Positions 26,204 through 34,826 of a stretch of DNA of 64,000 nt are shown here, one piece after another (position 1 is the first letter of the stretch; each line of letters begins with the position of its first letter). Both the position numbers and the translations under genes were made by a program. This stretch comes from Streptomyces ureilyticus (lineage in GTDB: Bacteria > Actinomycetota > Actinomycetes > Streptomycetales > Streptomycetaceae), in the NCBI RefSeq assembly GCF_011045025.1, contig NZ_JAAKZX010000021.1, positions 1-64,000 on the forward strand, read 5' to 3'. The notes under the pieces were generated by a model, which saw only the letters and a program-made list of their open reading frames with translations, had not been told where the DNA came from and did not search any database.

Positions 26204-28582
26204 CTATCGCAGTGCCCACTGCTGGTTGGTGCCGCTGTGGCAGGACCAGAGGGTGGTCCTGGTGCCGTTGGCGGTGCCGTCGGCGTTGGCGTCGAGGCAT
26301 AGTCCGGACTGGACGCCGGTGATGGTGCCGTTGGGGTTGACGTTCCACTGTTGGTTGTTCTGGCCGTTGCAGTCCCAGATGATGACCGGGGTGCCGTTGG
26401 TGGTGCCGCTTCCGCTGGCGTCGAGGCACTTGTCGCCGTGGACGGTCAGTTGTTTGCCGGCGGTGTAGGTCCAGGTCTGGCCGGCTGTGCCGGTGCAGTC
26501 CCAGAGTTGGGTCTGGGTGCCGTTGGTGTTGCCGGCGCCGGGGACGGTCAGGCAGCGGCCGGACTGCGCACCCACGATCTGCTGCTCCGTGGGCGGAGGT
26601 GGGGTGCTGCCCTGCGGTCCGGCGGACGCCATCACGTCCTGGGCACCGGAAGGCCAGTTGCCATTGGTGACCGTGACATTGCCGGAGACCACGTTGCCGC
26701 GGTCCCCGTTGGTCACGTTCGTGCTGCCGTTGGTCGACCAGTTGTTGGTGAGGGTCCAGTTCCCCATGTTCTCGCCACCCCAGTAGTTGGCCGTCGCCCA
26801 CGTACCGGTGTTCGAGAAGACGTTGTTGGTGGCCGTGAAGTACTTCGATCCCTCGTCGAAGTACAGCCCGAAGTGTCCGTTGGTCCGCAGGCAGTGGTTC
26901 CGGCTGATCAGCGCGCTCGGGTTCCATCCGAGCGTGTAGATGCAGCCACCGTCGTTCATCTGCTGCATGACATCGTGGATGTAGTTGCCGATGAGCCGGT
27001 TGTTGGACGCGGTGGTCGGCGTCGTGTAGCGCGGCTGGTAGTCGTACAGGCCGCGGTTGGCATAGTGGTTGCTGCCGCCCGCGTCGTTGGCGCCCCAGCC
27101 GTACCCGATCGACATGCCGGAGTACGGCATGTTGTAGACCTCGTTCTGGGCGACGGTGCTGTTGGTGACGTACGTGGTCAGGACGGAGACGATGCCCCGG
27201 TAGTCCGCCCCGAGGTCGTGGATGCGGTTGTTGCTGATCGTGATGTCCCTGTTGACCATGCGCGGGTCGCTGGGGTGGTGGGCGTCGGCGCGCACGCCGC
27301 CCACGAGGATGCCACCGGCTGAGCTCCGGGCGATCTCCGACCGGGTCACCGTGATGTTGCCGGCGCCCAGACCGACACCGCTGGCGTGCGCGTTGGCGTC
27401 GTTGCCGATACCGATGGCCGTCTGGCCCAGGTTGACGAACTTGGAGTCGCTGAAGGTGATGGTGTTGGCGGCGGAGATCTGCACGGCGGCCGGCATCTGC
27501 CGCCAGTGTGGCCGGGCGGCCTCGAACTGCCTGCAGCCGTTGTGGCAGGAGTCGAAGCTCGGCCAGCTCCAGTTCCCGGCGATGTACGCGCCGGTCTGCT
27601 GGTCCGCGTAACCCTGGTTGCTGCTGGGGCCCAGCCAGCTCGTACCGGTGAAGGTGATCCCGCTGAACGTGATGTGGTGCGCCGGCTCGCTGTACGTGCC
27701 CCCGAGGTTCACCAGCGACTGCAGCGTCGGCAGTTCCACGCTGACGGTGCTCATGTTCTGCCCGGCCCGGGGGATGTAGTACAAGTCTCCGGCCGTGGGG
27801 TTGAGGTACCACTCGCCGGGCGAGTCCAGGAACTCGTACGCGTTGGACAGGTAGAACGGACCGGCCCGGTGCGGCCGCATGAGGGTGTCGTAGCCGAAGT
27901 TGTTGTTGTTCCACGCCGGCTGCTGCATCGTGATGAAGTTCGCGCTGATGCTCTGCACCGGCGAGTACCGGTCGGTGAAGGAGTTGACGCTCTCCACCTC
28001 GATCCGGCTCTGGTCGGCCAGGTTGTTCAGATAGCTCAGCGCACCGCCCGAGAACCTCATTCCGTCGCTGGAGGCCGTGAAATCGGCCCGGTTCACCTGC
28101 GTGCGGGCCCGGGTGGCGACGGCGCCGTCGACATAGAGCTGCCGGGCATCGAGACCGGCGGGCACGTCGGCCCGCCAGATGTTCCTGGCCGCGTCGGCCA
28201 CCGACCAGCCGGTGACCGCCCGGGCACCGGTGATCACCGGACGCGCCGACGGGGCGGCCTGCCACACGACCGTGTGACCGCCTGAGCCGGAGTCCTCCGC
28301 CGTCAGCCGGAAGGATTGGGCCAGCCGGTACACACCGTCGGCCAACTGCACCACGATGTCGTCCGACATGTCGTCGTTGAGCGATCGCACCGCCGCCTGC
28401 GCGGCTGTCAGTGAGCACGGCCGCGCGCTGGAACAGTCGGTGCCGGTGCCGGACGGCGAGACGTACACGGTGCGGGGAGCCGCGGATGCGGGCGCGGGGA
28501 ACGCCGTCACGGCGGTCGCGGCTAAACCGACTGTGGCGGCTGCGGCCAGAAGCCGCCTTCGTATCGTGAGAGTTGTCGACAC
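26204..28582 (-). CDS. secreted right-handed beta-helix protein (GH141-like) with RICIN domain
   Basis: Secreted protein of 792 aa from GTG 28582 with AAGGAG upstream. Signal peptide is residues 1-35 (ending ASA). The N-terminal part TVYVSPSGTG, then PCSLTAAQAAVRSL and IVVQLADGVYRLAQSFRLTAEDSG, opens a long parallel beta-helix with repeated Asn ladders (ITISNNRIHDLG, NRLIGNYIHDV, ISRNHCLRTNG). This is the layout of GH141 and related beta-helix glycosidases, but the family call is tentative. After a TPPPPT linker a RICIN domain (about 665-792) follows, nearly identical in DNA to that at 38577-38942. It lies downstream of the ABC importer/epimerase genes on the same strand and may be the last member of that unit. 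Confidence 0.82.
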   Translation of the reverse strand: MSTTLTIRRRLLAAAATVGLAATAVTAFPAPASAAPRTVYVSPSGTGTDCSSARPCSLTAAQAAVRSLNDDMSDDIVVQLADGVYRLAQSFRLTAEDSGSGGHTVVWQAAPSARPVITGARAVTGWSVADAARNIWRADVPAGLDARQLYVDGAVATRARTQVNRADFTASSDGMRFSGGALSYLNNLADQSRIEVESVNSFTDRYSPVQSISANFITMQQPAWNNNNFGYDTLMRPHRAGPFYLSNAYEFLDSPGEWYLNPTAGDLYYIPRAGQNMSTVSVELPTLQSLVNLGGTYSEPAHHITFSGITFTGTSWLGPSSNQGYADQQTGAYIAGNWSWPSFDSCHNGCRQFEAARPHWRQMPAAVQISAANTITFSDSKFVNLGQTAIGIGNDANAHASGVGLGAGNITVTRSEIARSSAGGILVGGVRADAHHPSDPRMVNRDITISNNRIHDLGADYRGIVSVLTTYVTNSTVAQNEVYNMPYSGMSIGYGWGANDAGGSNHYANRGLYDYQPRYTTPTTASNNRLIGNYIHDVMQQMNDGGCIYTLGWNPSALISRNHCLRTNGHFGLYFDEGSKYFTATNNVFSNTGTWATANYWGGENMGNWTLTNNWSTNGSTNVTNGDRGNVVSGNVTVTNGNWPSGAQDVMASAGPQGSTPPPPTEQQIVGAQSGRCLTVPGAGNTNGTQTQLWDCTGTAGQTWTYTAGKQLTVHGDKCLDASGSGTTNGTPVIIWDCNGQNNQQWNVNPNGTITGVQSGLCLDANADGTANGTRTTLWSCHSGTNQQWALR
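26216..26579 (-). repeat. near-identical RICIN-coding repeat, copy A
   Basis: Inverted, nearly identical partner of the RICIN-coding stretch at 38577-38942, with a shortened third copy at about 40270-40445. The protein segments share LTVHGxKCLDASGxGTTNG and IIWDCNGQNNQQWNVNPNG. High nucleotide identity implies recent duplication or gene conversion. Confidence 0.8.
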
Positions 28583-28646
28583 GTTTTCTCCTTATGGCGG
28601 TTCCCGGGCGGAAGGGGATGACGGCGCGACCGGGCCTGTCACCCGG

Positions 28647-29516
28647 TCAAGGAGCGCTTTCCAGTCCGCGGAGGACGGTTCGGAGGTAGGACAGCCCGTC
28701 ACGGGCGAGGGTGTCCTGTGACGGGGCAAGCGGCCGCCAGATCGAGGCCGCGGTGGCGATGGCCTCGTTCTGCGCGGTGAACGACTCGATGCACACCGCA
28801 CCGCCGTAGCCGGTCGTGGCCAGGCCGGCGAGGAAGCGTGGCCAGTCGAAGTGGTCGGCGCCCGGGGCGCCGCGGTCGGTGCCGCTGACCTGGACGTGCT
28901 TGATGTGCGGACCAGCCGTGACGAGCGCCTCGTAGGGGTCGGCCTCCTCGATGTTCATGTGATAGGTGTCGATCATGAGACCGACGTTCGCAGGCAGGCC
29001 GTCGATCATCTCCACCGCCTGCTCGACCGTGTTGACGACGCTCGTCTCATAGCGGTTGAGGGCCTCCACACCGATGCTCACGCCCCGCTCCCCCGCGTAG
29101 TCGGCCACTGGCCGCAGGGCGCGGCGGACGTCCGCGTAGCAGGCCGCGCGCTCCACCGGTGACATGCGCCAGGTCCGCCCCACCGCGGCGTAGACCGGGC
29201 CGCCGACGCAGGGCGCGCCGACGGCCACCGCACTGTCCACACACGATTTCAGGTACGCCACGGTGGAGGCGACGGCCTCCGGCGGGGCGTTCACGAGGTC
29301 ACGTCCGGGCGAGGTGACCGCACAGACGCCGACCGCGCGCAGGCCGTACGCCGCCAGCAGGTCCCGGGTGCGGGCCGGGTCCCAGTCGCCGGGTTGCTCG
29401 ATCGGCAGCTCGACCGCGTCGAAACCGAACGCGGCGATCCGCGGCACCAGCTCGGCCATGGCCTCGTCGTCGACCGGCGAGGCCCAGACCCACGGGTTGA
29501 CACCGATGGTGTACAC
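28647..29516 (-). CDS. sugar phosphate isomerase/epimerase, D-tagatose/D-psicose 3-epimerase type
   Basis: Cytoplasmic TIM-barrel enzyme, 289 aa, of the AP-endonuclease-2 fold. The metal ligands and general bases of ketose 3-epimerases can be read: Glu in GVEALNRYE (about 151), Asp in LMIDTYHMNIEE (about 183), His in KHVQVSGTDRG (about 207) and Glu in VCIESFTAQ (about 244). It would interconvert ketohexoses or a keto-sugar intermediate. Four bases separate its start from the stop of the binding-protein gene, so it belongs to the ABC-importer operon. Related folds also act on 3-keto-glycosides, which matters given the ThuA/GSDH/DUF1080 genes nearby. Confidence 0.87.
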   Translation of the reverse strand: MYTIGVNPWVWASPVDDEAMAELVPRIAAFGFDAVELPIEQPGDWDPARTRDLLAAYGLRAVGVCAVTSPGRDLVNAPPEAVASTVAYLKSCVDSAVAVGAPCVGGPVYAAVGRTWRMSPVERAACYADVRRALRPVADYAGERGVSIGVEALNRYETSVVNTVEQAVEMIDGLPANVGLMIDTYHMNIEEADPYEALVTAGPHIKHVQVSGTDRGAPGADHFDWPRFLAGLATTGYGGAVCIESFTAQNEAIATAASIWRPLAPSQDTLARDGLSYLRTVLRGLESAP

Positions 29517-29520
29517 CGGA

Positions 29521-30705
29521 CTACTTCCAGCGCCGCGGGTAATCGGGCAGGTCGGTGCAGCCGCACATCGCGTAGTGCAGCGGCGGCATGGCGGGGTCGA
29601 CGTACTCGTCCAGGTTGTCCTGGGTGATGGTCGGCTGTGGCAGCTTCCACGGGTTCGGCACCTGCTCGCCGTCGAGGATCTTCAGCGCGGCGATGATCGG
29701 GGTGCGCCACTGGTAGGTCGGGTAGGTCGGGGCGATCGCCGTGAGCTTCTTGTCCTTCCACAGCTTCAGGAAGTCGAGCTGGTCCTCGCCGTTGATCGGC
29801 GGCACGGGCTTGCCGGCGTCCTCGAACGCCTCGACCGCCGCGCCCGCGACCGCCCCGGCGTCCATCCAGACGCCGTCGATCGTGCCGTACCGCTGGATGT
29901 AGTCGTTGACGATCTTCTTCGTCCTGGCCGGGTCGCCGTCGGTGAACTCGACGCCGACGACGTCGACGCCCGCTTTGTCGAAGGCGATCTTCGCCGCGGA
30001 CCAACGGGTCTCCAGCACGTCGACACCGGGCAGGATGCGCAGCGCGAGCACCTTGCCACCGCGCTTCATCTCCTGGGTGACGAACTCCGCCGCGACGTGG
30101 CCGAATCCGTAGCCGCCGATCGGGTTGATGAACGTCACCGGGCAGTTCGTGTCGACGCCGCGGTCGAAGACGATGACCGGCAGGCCCTTCTGGCAGGCGG
30201 CTTTCACGGCCGGGGTGAGCGTCGCGGTGGTGTTCGGCGAGACGATGAGCGCGTGGCAGCCCTTGCCGAGCAGGTCGTTGATGTCGGCGATCTGCTTCTG
30301 GTCCTTGCCTTCGGCATCGACGTGGACGAACTCGGAGATCCGGCCGCGGTGCGTGTCGACCTCGGCCTGCATGGTCTTGAAACCGACCTGGCGCCAGGGG
30401 TTGTTCAGCCCCGCGTTGGAGAAGCAGATCTTGTACGGTCCGGGCTTCGTGAACTTCTTGGTCTCCACCATCGCCGGGTTGAGCGCCTGCTCCCAGGGCT
30501 TGCCGGCCGGCCCGGTGGGCGCGGTGTCCAGGAGCGCGAGCTGCTTGTCGTAGTCGGCCCGCACGAAGAACTTCGACTGCTCCCCCGTGCCCGACCCGGT
30601 GCCCGCCGAGGGCGAACCCGATGCGCGGGTGGTGGGCTCGTCGGTGGAGCAGCCGGCCAGCACCAGTAAGGTGCTCACGGCCAGCACCGTCATGGAATGC
30701 CTCAC
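29521..30705 (-). CDS. ribose-type sugar ABC transporter, substrate-binding lipoprotein
   Basis: Lipid-anchored extracellular binding protein, 394 aa, periplasmic-binding family 1 (RbsB/YtfQ-like). The lipobox is LLVLAGC with Cys about 19, then a Ser/Gly-rich linker. The binding domain begins KICFSNAGLNNPWRQVGFKTMQAEV and shows GCHALIVSPN, PVIVFDRGVD and DGVWMDAGAVAGAAVEAFE. The clear start MRHSMTVLAV follows the permease stop by ten bases. Cargo is probably a monosaccharide freed by the secreted glycosidases; the two-permease arrangement recalls the galactofuranose system. Confidence 0.9.
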   Translation of the reverse strand: MRHSMTVLAVSTLLVLAGCSTDEPTTRASGSPSAGTGSGTGEQSKFFVRADYDKQLALLDTAPTGPAGKPWEQALNPAMVETKKFTKPGPYKICFSNAGLNNPWRQVGFKTMQAEVDTHRGRISEFVHVDAEGKDQKQIADINDLLGKGCHALIVSPNTTATLTPAVKAACQKGLPVIVFDRGVDTNCPVTFINPIGGYGFGHVAAEFVTQEMKRGGKVLALRILPGVDVLETRWSAAKIAFDKAGVDVVGVEFTDGDPARTKKIVNDYIQRYGTIDGVWMDAGAVAGAAVEAFEDAGKPVPPINGEDQLDFLKLWKDKKLTAIAPTYPTYQWRTPIIAALKILDGEQVPNPWKLPQPTITQDNLDEYVDPAMPPLHYAMCGCTDLPDYPRRWK

Positions 30706-30715
30706 TGAGTCCCCT

Positions 30716-31687
30716 TTATCTGGACGGGAAACGGAAGGACGCCGCCGCCACGGCGAACAGAATGATCGCGCCCTGGACGGTCGGTTTGAGGGCGCCGGAG
30801 ACGCCGTAGAAGTTCATGAGCGTGAAGAGCGTCTCGAGGGTCAGCGCGCCCAGCATCGCGCCGACGACCGAACCGCGGCCCCCGCCCAGAGCGACACCGC
30901 CGAGGACCGCCGCGGTGATCGCGCCGAACTCGAGGCCGACACCGGCCTGGAACGACACTCCGCTGTACCCGCCGATAAGGATCGCCGCGAGCGTGGCGGC
31001 GACTCCGCTGAGGACGAACGCCATGGTCTTGGCGCGCCACACGCGCACGCCGCTCAGCTCGGCGGTCCGCGGGTTGCCGCCGACGGCGACCAGGGTGCGG
31101 CCGAAGTCCGAACGCGTCAGCACCAGCGCCAGAGAGGCCGCCGCCAGCAGGATGACCAGGGCGTACGGTATCCGGCCCAGCGCGGGCACGTCCTCGAACC
31201 CCGACCGACCGAGCCGGCGGAACTCCTCGGAGAGGCCGCCCTTCGGGGCACCGTCGGACCACAGGTACACGGCACCGACGAGGATCAGGAACATCCCGAG
31301 GGTCGTGATGAACGACGGCACCCGCAGCCGCGAGGTGACGAGGCCGTTGACGAGGCCGACGGCGATGCCGAACGCGAGCAGGAGCACGACGACAGGCCAG
31401 CCGGCCGACGGATCGCCGTCGATCAGCCGGGCGGCGATGACCACCTGCGCGGTGACCAGAGAGCCGACGGACAGGTCCAACTCGCCGGAGACGATCACGA
31501 AGTACTGGCCGGCGGCGAGCAGGATGATCGGCGCGGAGCGGCCGAGGAACGACATCAGCGACGGCGGCGAGAGGAAGTCCGGTTGGCGGGCGGTCAGCAG
31601 AACCAGCAACACCGCCAGGATCACGATGATCGGTGCGAGACCGCCGGAGCGGAACTTGAGGAGCCGCAGTGGGCGCGCGATCCGCAT
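30716..31687 (-). CDS. sugar ABC transporter permease 1 (RbsC-type)
   Basis: Integral membrane permease of the RbsC/BPD_transp_2 family, 323 aa, with 8-10 hydrophobic segments. Family landmarks: VIVSGELDLSVGSLVTAQVV, GLVNGLVTSRLRVPSFITTLGM, VGGNPRTAELSGVRV and VLGGVALGGGRGSVVGAMLGAL. It starts one base before the stop of permease 2 would allow separation, so the genes are packed head to tail. With the second permease it should form a heterodimer, as in YtfT/YjfF. Confidence 0.92.
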   Translation of the reverse strand: MRIARPLRLLKFRSGGLAPIIVILAVLLVLLTARQPDFLSPPSLMSFLGRSAPIILLAAGQYFVIVSGELDLSVGSLVTAQVVIAARLIDGDPSAGWPVVVLLLAFGIAVGLVNGLVTSRLRVPSFITTLGMFLILVGAVYLWSDGAPKGGLSEEFRRLGRSGFEDVPALGRIPYALVILLAAASLALVLTRSDFGRTLVAVGGNPRTAELSGVRVWRAKTMAFVLSGVAATLAAILIGGYSGVSFQAGVGLEFGAITAAVLGGVALGGGRGSVVGAMLGALTLETLFTLMNFYGVSGALKPTVQGAIILFAVAAASFRFPSR

Positions 31688-31688
31688 G

Positions 31689-32660
31689 CTATGACGCCTT
31701 TCGCATCGCCCGGCGGGCGTAGACGGCGACCGCCGCGATGATGATCACGCCACGGATCACCTGCTTGAAGAACACGTCGACCTCGAGCTGGTTGAAGATG
31801 GCGTCGATGCTCGCGAGCAGCAGCACGCCGCCGACCGTGCCGACAACGCCGCCGCGCCCGCCGGCCAGGGCGGTGCCGCCGAGCACCACCGCGGCGATCG
31901 ACTCCAGGTCGTACAGTCCCTCGGTGCCCACCCTCGGTGCGCCGGCGCCGAGCCGACTGGCGAGGTAGACCCCGGCGAGGCCGGCGCAGAGGGCGCACAG
32001 CACATGGGCGGTGACGAGGACCCGGCTGCCCCGCACGCCGGAGAGCCGGGCGACCTCCGGGTCACCGCCCACGGCGATCAGGTGGTGGCCGAAGCGGGTG
32101 CGCGCCAGCACGAACCAGGCCGCGGCGGCGACGGCGAGCAGCAGCAGGAACGACATCGGCACCGGGCCGATGCGCTGGTACCCCAGGCCCTGCACCAGGG
32201 CGGGTGCGGTCTTGCCGGCCGGGCCGTCGTATCCGTTGTCGAGGTATCCCTTCAGCAGCAGTCCGACGCCGACGGTCGCGATGAAGGGGTTGATCCGCGC
32301 ATGGGTGACGAGCAGGCCGTTGACGAAGCCGATCGTGGCGCTGACGGCGAGCGTCAGGCCGATCGCCGGCAGCAGCGCACCGTCGTCACCGGCCATGGTC
32401 TCGGCGGCGACGAGGGTGCTCAGGCTGACCACGTACGCCACGGACAGGTCCAGCGAGCCGCCGACGATGACCAGCGTCTGGCCGACCGCGACGAGGCCCA
32501 GACCGGCGGCGACGTGCAGCAGGCTCACCGTCGTCGGCAGGCTGAACAGCCGGCCGCCATCGACCGTGACGATGAGCCAGCCGATCGCCAGGGTGAGGAC
32601 CAGGGCGACGAACACGCCGGGCGGGGTCCGCCGGGCCGACAGGGACAGCGCGCCGCTCAT
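31689..32660 (-). CDS. sugar ABC transporter permease 2 (RbsC-type)
   Basis: Second RbsC-type permease, 323 aa from ATG 32660 (MSGALSLSARRTPPG). Landmarks: IVGGSLDLSVAYVVSLSTLV, GFVNGLLVTHARINPFIATVGVG, VGGDPEVARLSGVRGSR and VLGGTALAGGRGGVVGTVGG. The start overlaps the ATPase stop by four bases (ATGA). The two permeases differ enough that they are partners, not a recent duplication. Confidence 0.92.
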   Translation of the reverse strand: MSGALSLSARRTPPGVFVALVLTLAIGWLIVTVDGGRLFSLPTTVSLLHVAAGLGLVAVGQTLVIVGGSLDLSVAYVVSLSTLVAAETMAGDDGALLPAIGLTLAVSATIGFVNGLLVTHARINPFIATVGVGLLLKGYLDNGYDGPAGKTAPALVQGLGYQRIGPVPMSFLLLLAVAAAAWFVLARTRFGHHLIAVGGDPEVARLSGVRGSRVLVTAHVLCALCAGLAGVYLASRLGAGAPRVGTEGLYDLESIAAVVLGGTALAGGRGGVVGTVGGVLLLASIDAIFNQLEVDVFFKQVIRGVIIIAAVAVYARRAMRKAS

Positions 32661-34168
32661 CCGGCCGCCTCCCCCACGGTGCCGACCGCCAGGGCGACGA
32701 CATCCTCCTCCGTCGCACCGGCGGGTAGCTCGCCGGCGATCCGGCCGTCGCGCATGACGATGATCCGGTCGCTCATGCCGAGCAGCTCGGGCAGCTCGGA
32801 CGAGACCATCAGCACGGCGGCGCCGTCGCGGGCCAGCCGGCGGACGAGATCGTGGATCGCCGACTTGGCGCCCACGTCGATGCCCCGGGTCGGCTCGTCG
32901 AAGAGCAGGATTCTCGGGGCGAGCGCGAGCCACCTGGCCAGCACGACCTTCTGCTGGTTGCCCCCGGACAGGAAACGGATCTCCTGGTCCTCCCCTGCGG
33001 CGCGAAGCTCAACGGCCGCGAGCAGCTCCCGGACCCGCGCGGTCCGGGCACCGCGGCCGACCCGGCCCGGGCGGACGGCGCGGCCGGCCAACAGCGCGTT
33101 GTCGAGCACCGACTGCTCGGCGACGATCCCCTCGCCCTTGCGGTCCTCGGAGACGTAGGCGATACCGGCCCGTATCGCGGCGCGGGGCGAGCGCAGCCGG
33201 ACCGGCGCTCCGTCGACGGTCACCTGGCCGGTGCTGAACGGTGCGGCGCCGAACAGTGCGCGGGCCAGCGCCGACCGGCCGGAGCCCTGCAGGCCGCCGA
33301 CGCCGAGCACCTCGCCGGCGCGCAGCCGTAGGTCGATGCCGCGCAGCTTCCGGTTGCCTCCGTCCCGGACAGTCAGCCGCACCGGGCCCAACTCCTGCGG
33401 CTTCGCGGGGTCGGGGTAGTAGTTCGACAGCTCGCGGCCGACCATGTGGCGCACCAGCTGATCGGCGCTGGTGTCCGCGGTGTCCAAGGTGGCCACCGCC
33501 CGGCCGTCCTTGAGCACGGTGATCCGGCCGGACAGGTCGAAGACCTCCTTGAGGCGGTGCGAGACGTACAGCACGCCTATCCCGTGCTCCTGCAACCGCC
33601 GTAGGAGCGCGTAGAGCTGGTCGACCTCGTGGTCGGCGAGAGCCGCGGTGGGCTCGTCCATGATGAGCAGCCGCGCGTCGAGGGCGAGCGCCTTGACGAT
33701 CTCGACCACCTGTTGTTGCGCCACGCCGAGTCGTCCCACACGCGTGTCGGGCGGTAACGAGCCCTCCCCGATCGAGGCGAGGAGCCCCGCGGTGTGGCTG
33801 AGCATCGCCCTGCGGTCGACGAGCCCGCGGCGCAGGGGCTCGTGGCCCAGCCAGACGTTCTCCGCGACGGTGCGCTCGGGCAGCAGGGTCAGCTCCTGGT
33901 AGACGATGCCGATACCGGCCTGTTGGGCCTCGCGCGGGCTGCGGAACGTCCGCGGTGCGCCGGCGAACTCGACCGTTCCCTCGTCGGGCTGGTAGACGCC
34001 GGACACCACCTTCATGAGGGTGGACTTGCCGGCGCCGTTCTCGCCGACGACCGCGTGCACGTCGCCCGGCCGGACCTGGAGGTCGACGCCATCGAGCACC
34101 CGCACGCCGAGGAACGACTTGCCGATGCCTCGCAGAGCGAGCAGCGGCGACGGCGGCAGGCCAGACAT
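32657..34168 (-). CDS. sugar ABC transporter ATPase (RbsA-type, two NBDs)
   Basis: Double ATPase of 503 aa. NBD1 has Walker A GENGAGKSTL, signature-like LGVAQQQVVEIVKAL and Walker B LLIMDEPTAAL. NBD2 has the usual degenerate Walker A GLQGSGRSALA, signature LSGGNQQKVVLARWL and Walker B ILLFDEPTRGIDVG. It is the first gene of the operon ATPase-permease-permease-binding protein-epimerase. The upstream 650 bp hold a tandem repeat array and the divergent ThuA-GSDH gene. Confidence 0.95.
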   Translation of the reverse strand: MSGLPPSPLLALRGIGKSFLGVRVLDGVDLQVRPGDVHAVVGENGAGKSTLMKVVSGVYQPDEGTVEFAGAPRTFRSPREAQQAGIGIVYQELTLLPERTVAENVWLGHEPLRRGLVDRRAMLSHTAGLLASIGEGSLPPDTRVGRLGVAQQQVVEIVKALALDARLLIMDEPTAALADHEVDQLYALLRRLQEHGIGVLYVSHRLKEVFDLSGRITVLKDGRAVATLDTADTSADQLVRHMVGRELSNYYPDPAKPQELGPVRLTVRDGGNRKLRGIDLRLRAGEVLGVGGLQGSGRSALARALFGAAPFSTGQVTVDGAPVRLRSPRAAIRAGIAYVSEDRKGEGIVAEQSVLDNALLAGRAVRPGRVGRGARTARVRELLAAVELRAAGEDQEIRFLSGGNQQKVVLARWLALAPRILLFDEPTRGIDVGAKSAIHDLVRRLARDGAAVLMVSSELPELLGMSDRIIVMRDGRIAGELPAGATEEDVVALAVGTVGEAAG

Positions 34169-34426
34169 CGTGGGACCCTCTACATTCGCGTCGTCAGCAG
34201 GATTGAGTCACCGATAGCTGAATCGTTTGGTACGGCCGGCATGGAATGACAGCTCCCGCCCGCGAGCTGTCGTCGAATAGCCGCGAACTTTCGCCGGACG
34301 CGATGGCGACATCGCGGCCCCGAGGGTAAATGCCTCGATGAGCGCCTGGCAATACCACCGGACATCACAGTAGGACGTTCGCCGTTCGAACTGCTCAATG
34401 CAGGCCGGCGATCGGTCGACAGCGAT

Positions 34427-34590
34427 TGATACGCCAAAATCTGTTATCGAATCGGCCCGTTCACAGTCGCGCGCTAAACCACGACGGCTGATGCGTAAAA
34501 TGTGTTATGGAATCGGCCCGACGACAGTCGCGCGCCGAACCACGACGATTGATGCGCAAAAAGTGTTATGGAATCGGCCGCACCCGAGCC
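34427..34590. repeat. tandem array of ~61-bp direct repeats (2.7 copies)
   Basis: Units begin at 34427, 34489 and 34550. Each starts TGAT(A/G)CG, has a CAAAA/TAAAA run, then the core GTGTTATGGAATCGGCC (first unit CTGTTATCGAATCGGCC), then ACAGTCGCGCGC and AACCACGACG. The third unit breaks off after ATCGGCCG. The array sits in the roughly 650-bp region between the divergent ABC operon (start 34168) and the ThuA-GSDH gene (start 34827). The remaining bases of this intergenic region show no gene. Confidence 0.85.
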
Positions 34591-34826
34591 ATATTGACTG
34601 TTGCGATACGCCGCTGCATGCTGGCCGGCAGACCACGGGAGACGGTCGCATCTGGTGTGAAGTCCCTCTCTTTCGTAGGGACTTGACTGCCCGTCACGGC
34701 GGACGGGATGACGAGCTGACGGCACACGCGTGCCTACGACGCGCTCAGGCACTCTGGCGCATCGGAGGTGCGGCCGGCGCGTGCCCGTGGTCATGCCATC
34801 GTTGCTCCGCCGAAATAGGAGACGGC

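Noticed and set aside
25959..28418. 819-codon minus-strand open frame overlapping the beta-helix gene
   Set aside because: Arg/Gln/Gly-rich shadow; the alternative frame has a signal peptide, beta-helix repeats and QxW lectin motifs.
34427..34590. CRISPR-like array
   Set aside because: The repeat units are contiguous ~61-bp tandem copies without unique spacers, and no cas gene is in the window.
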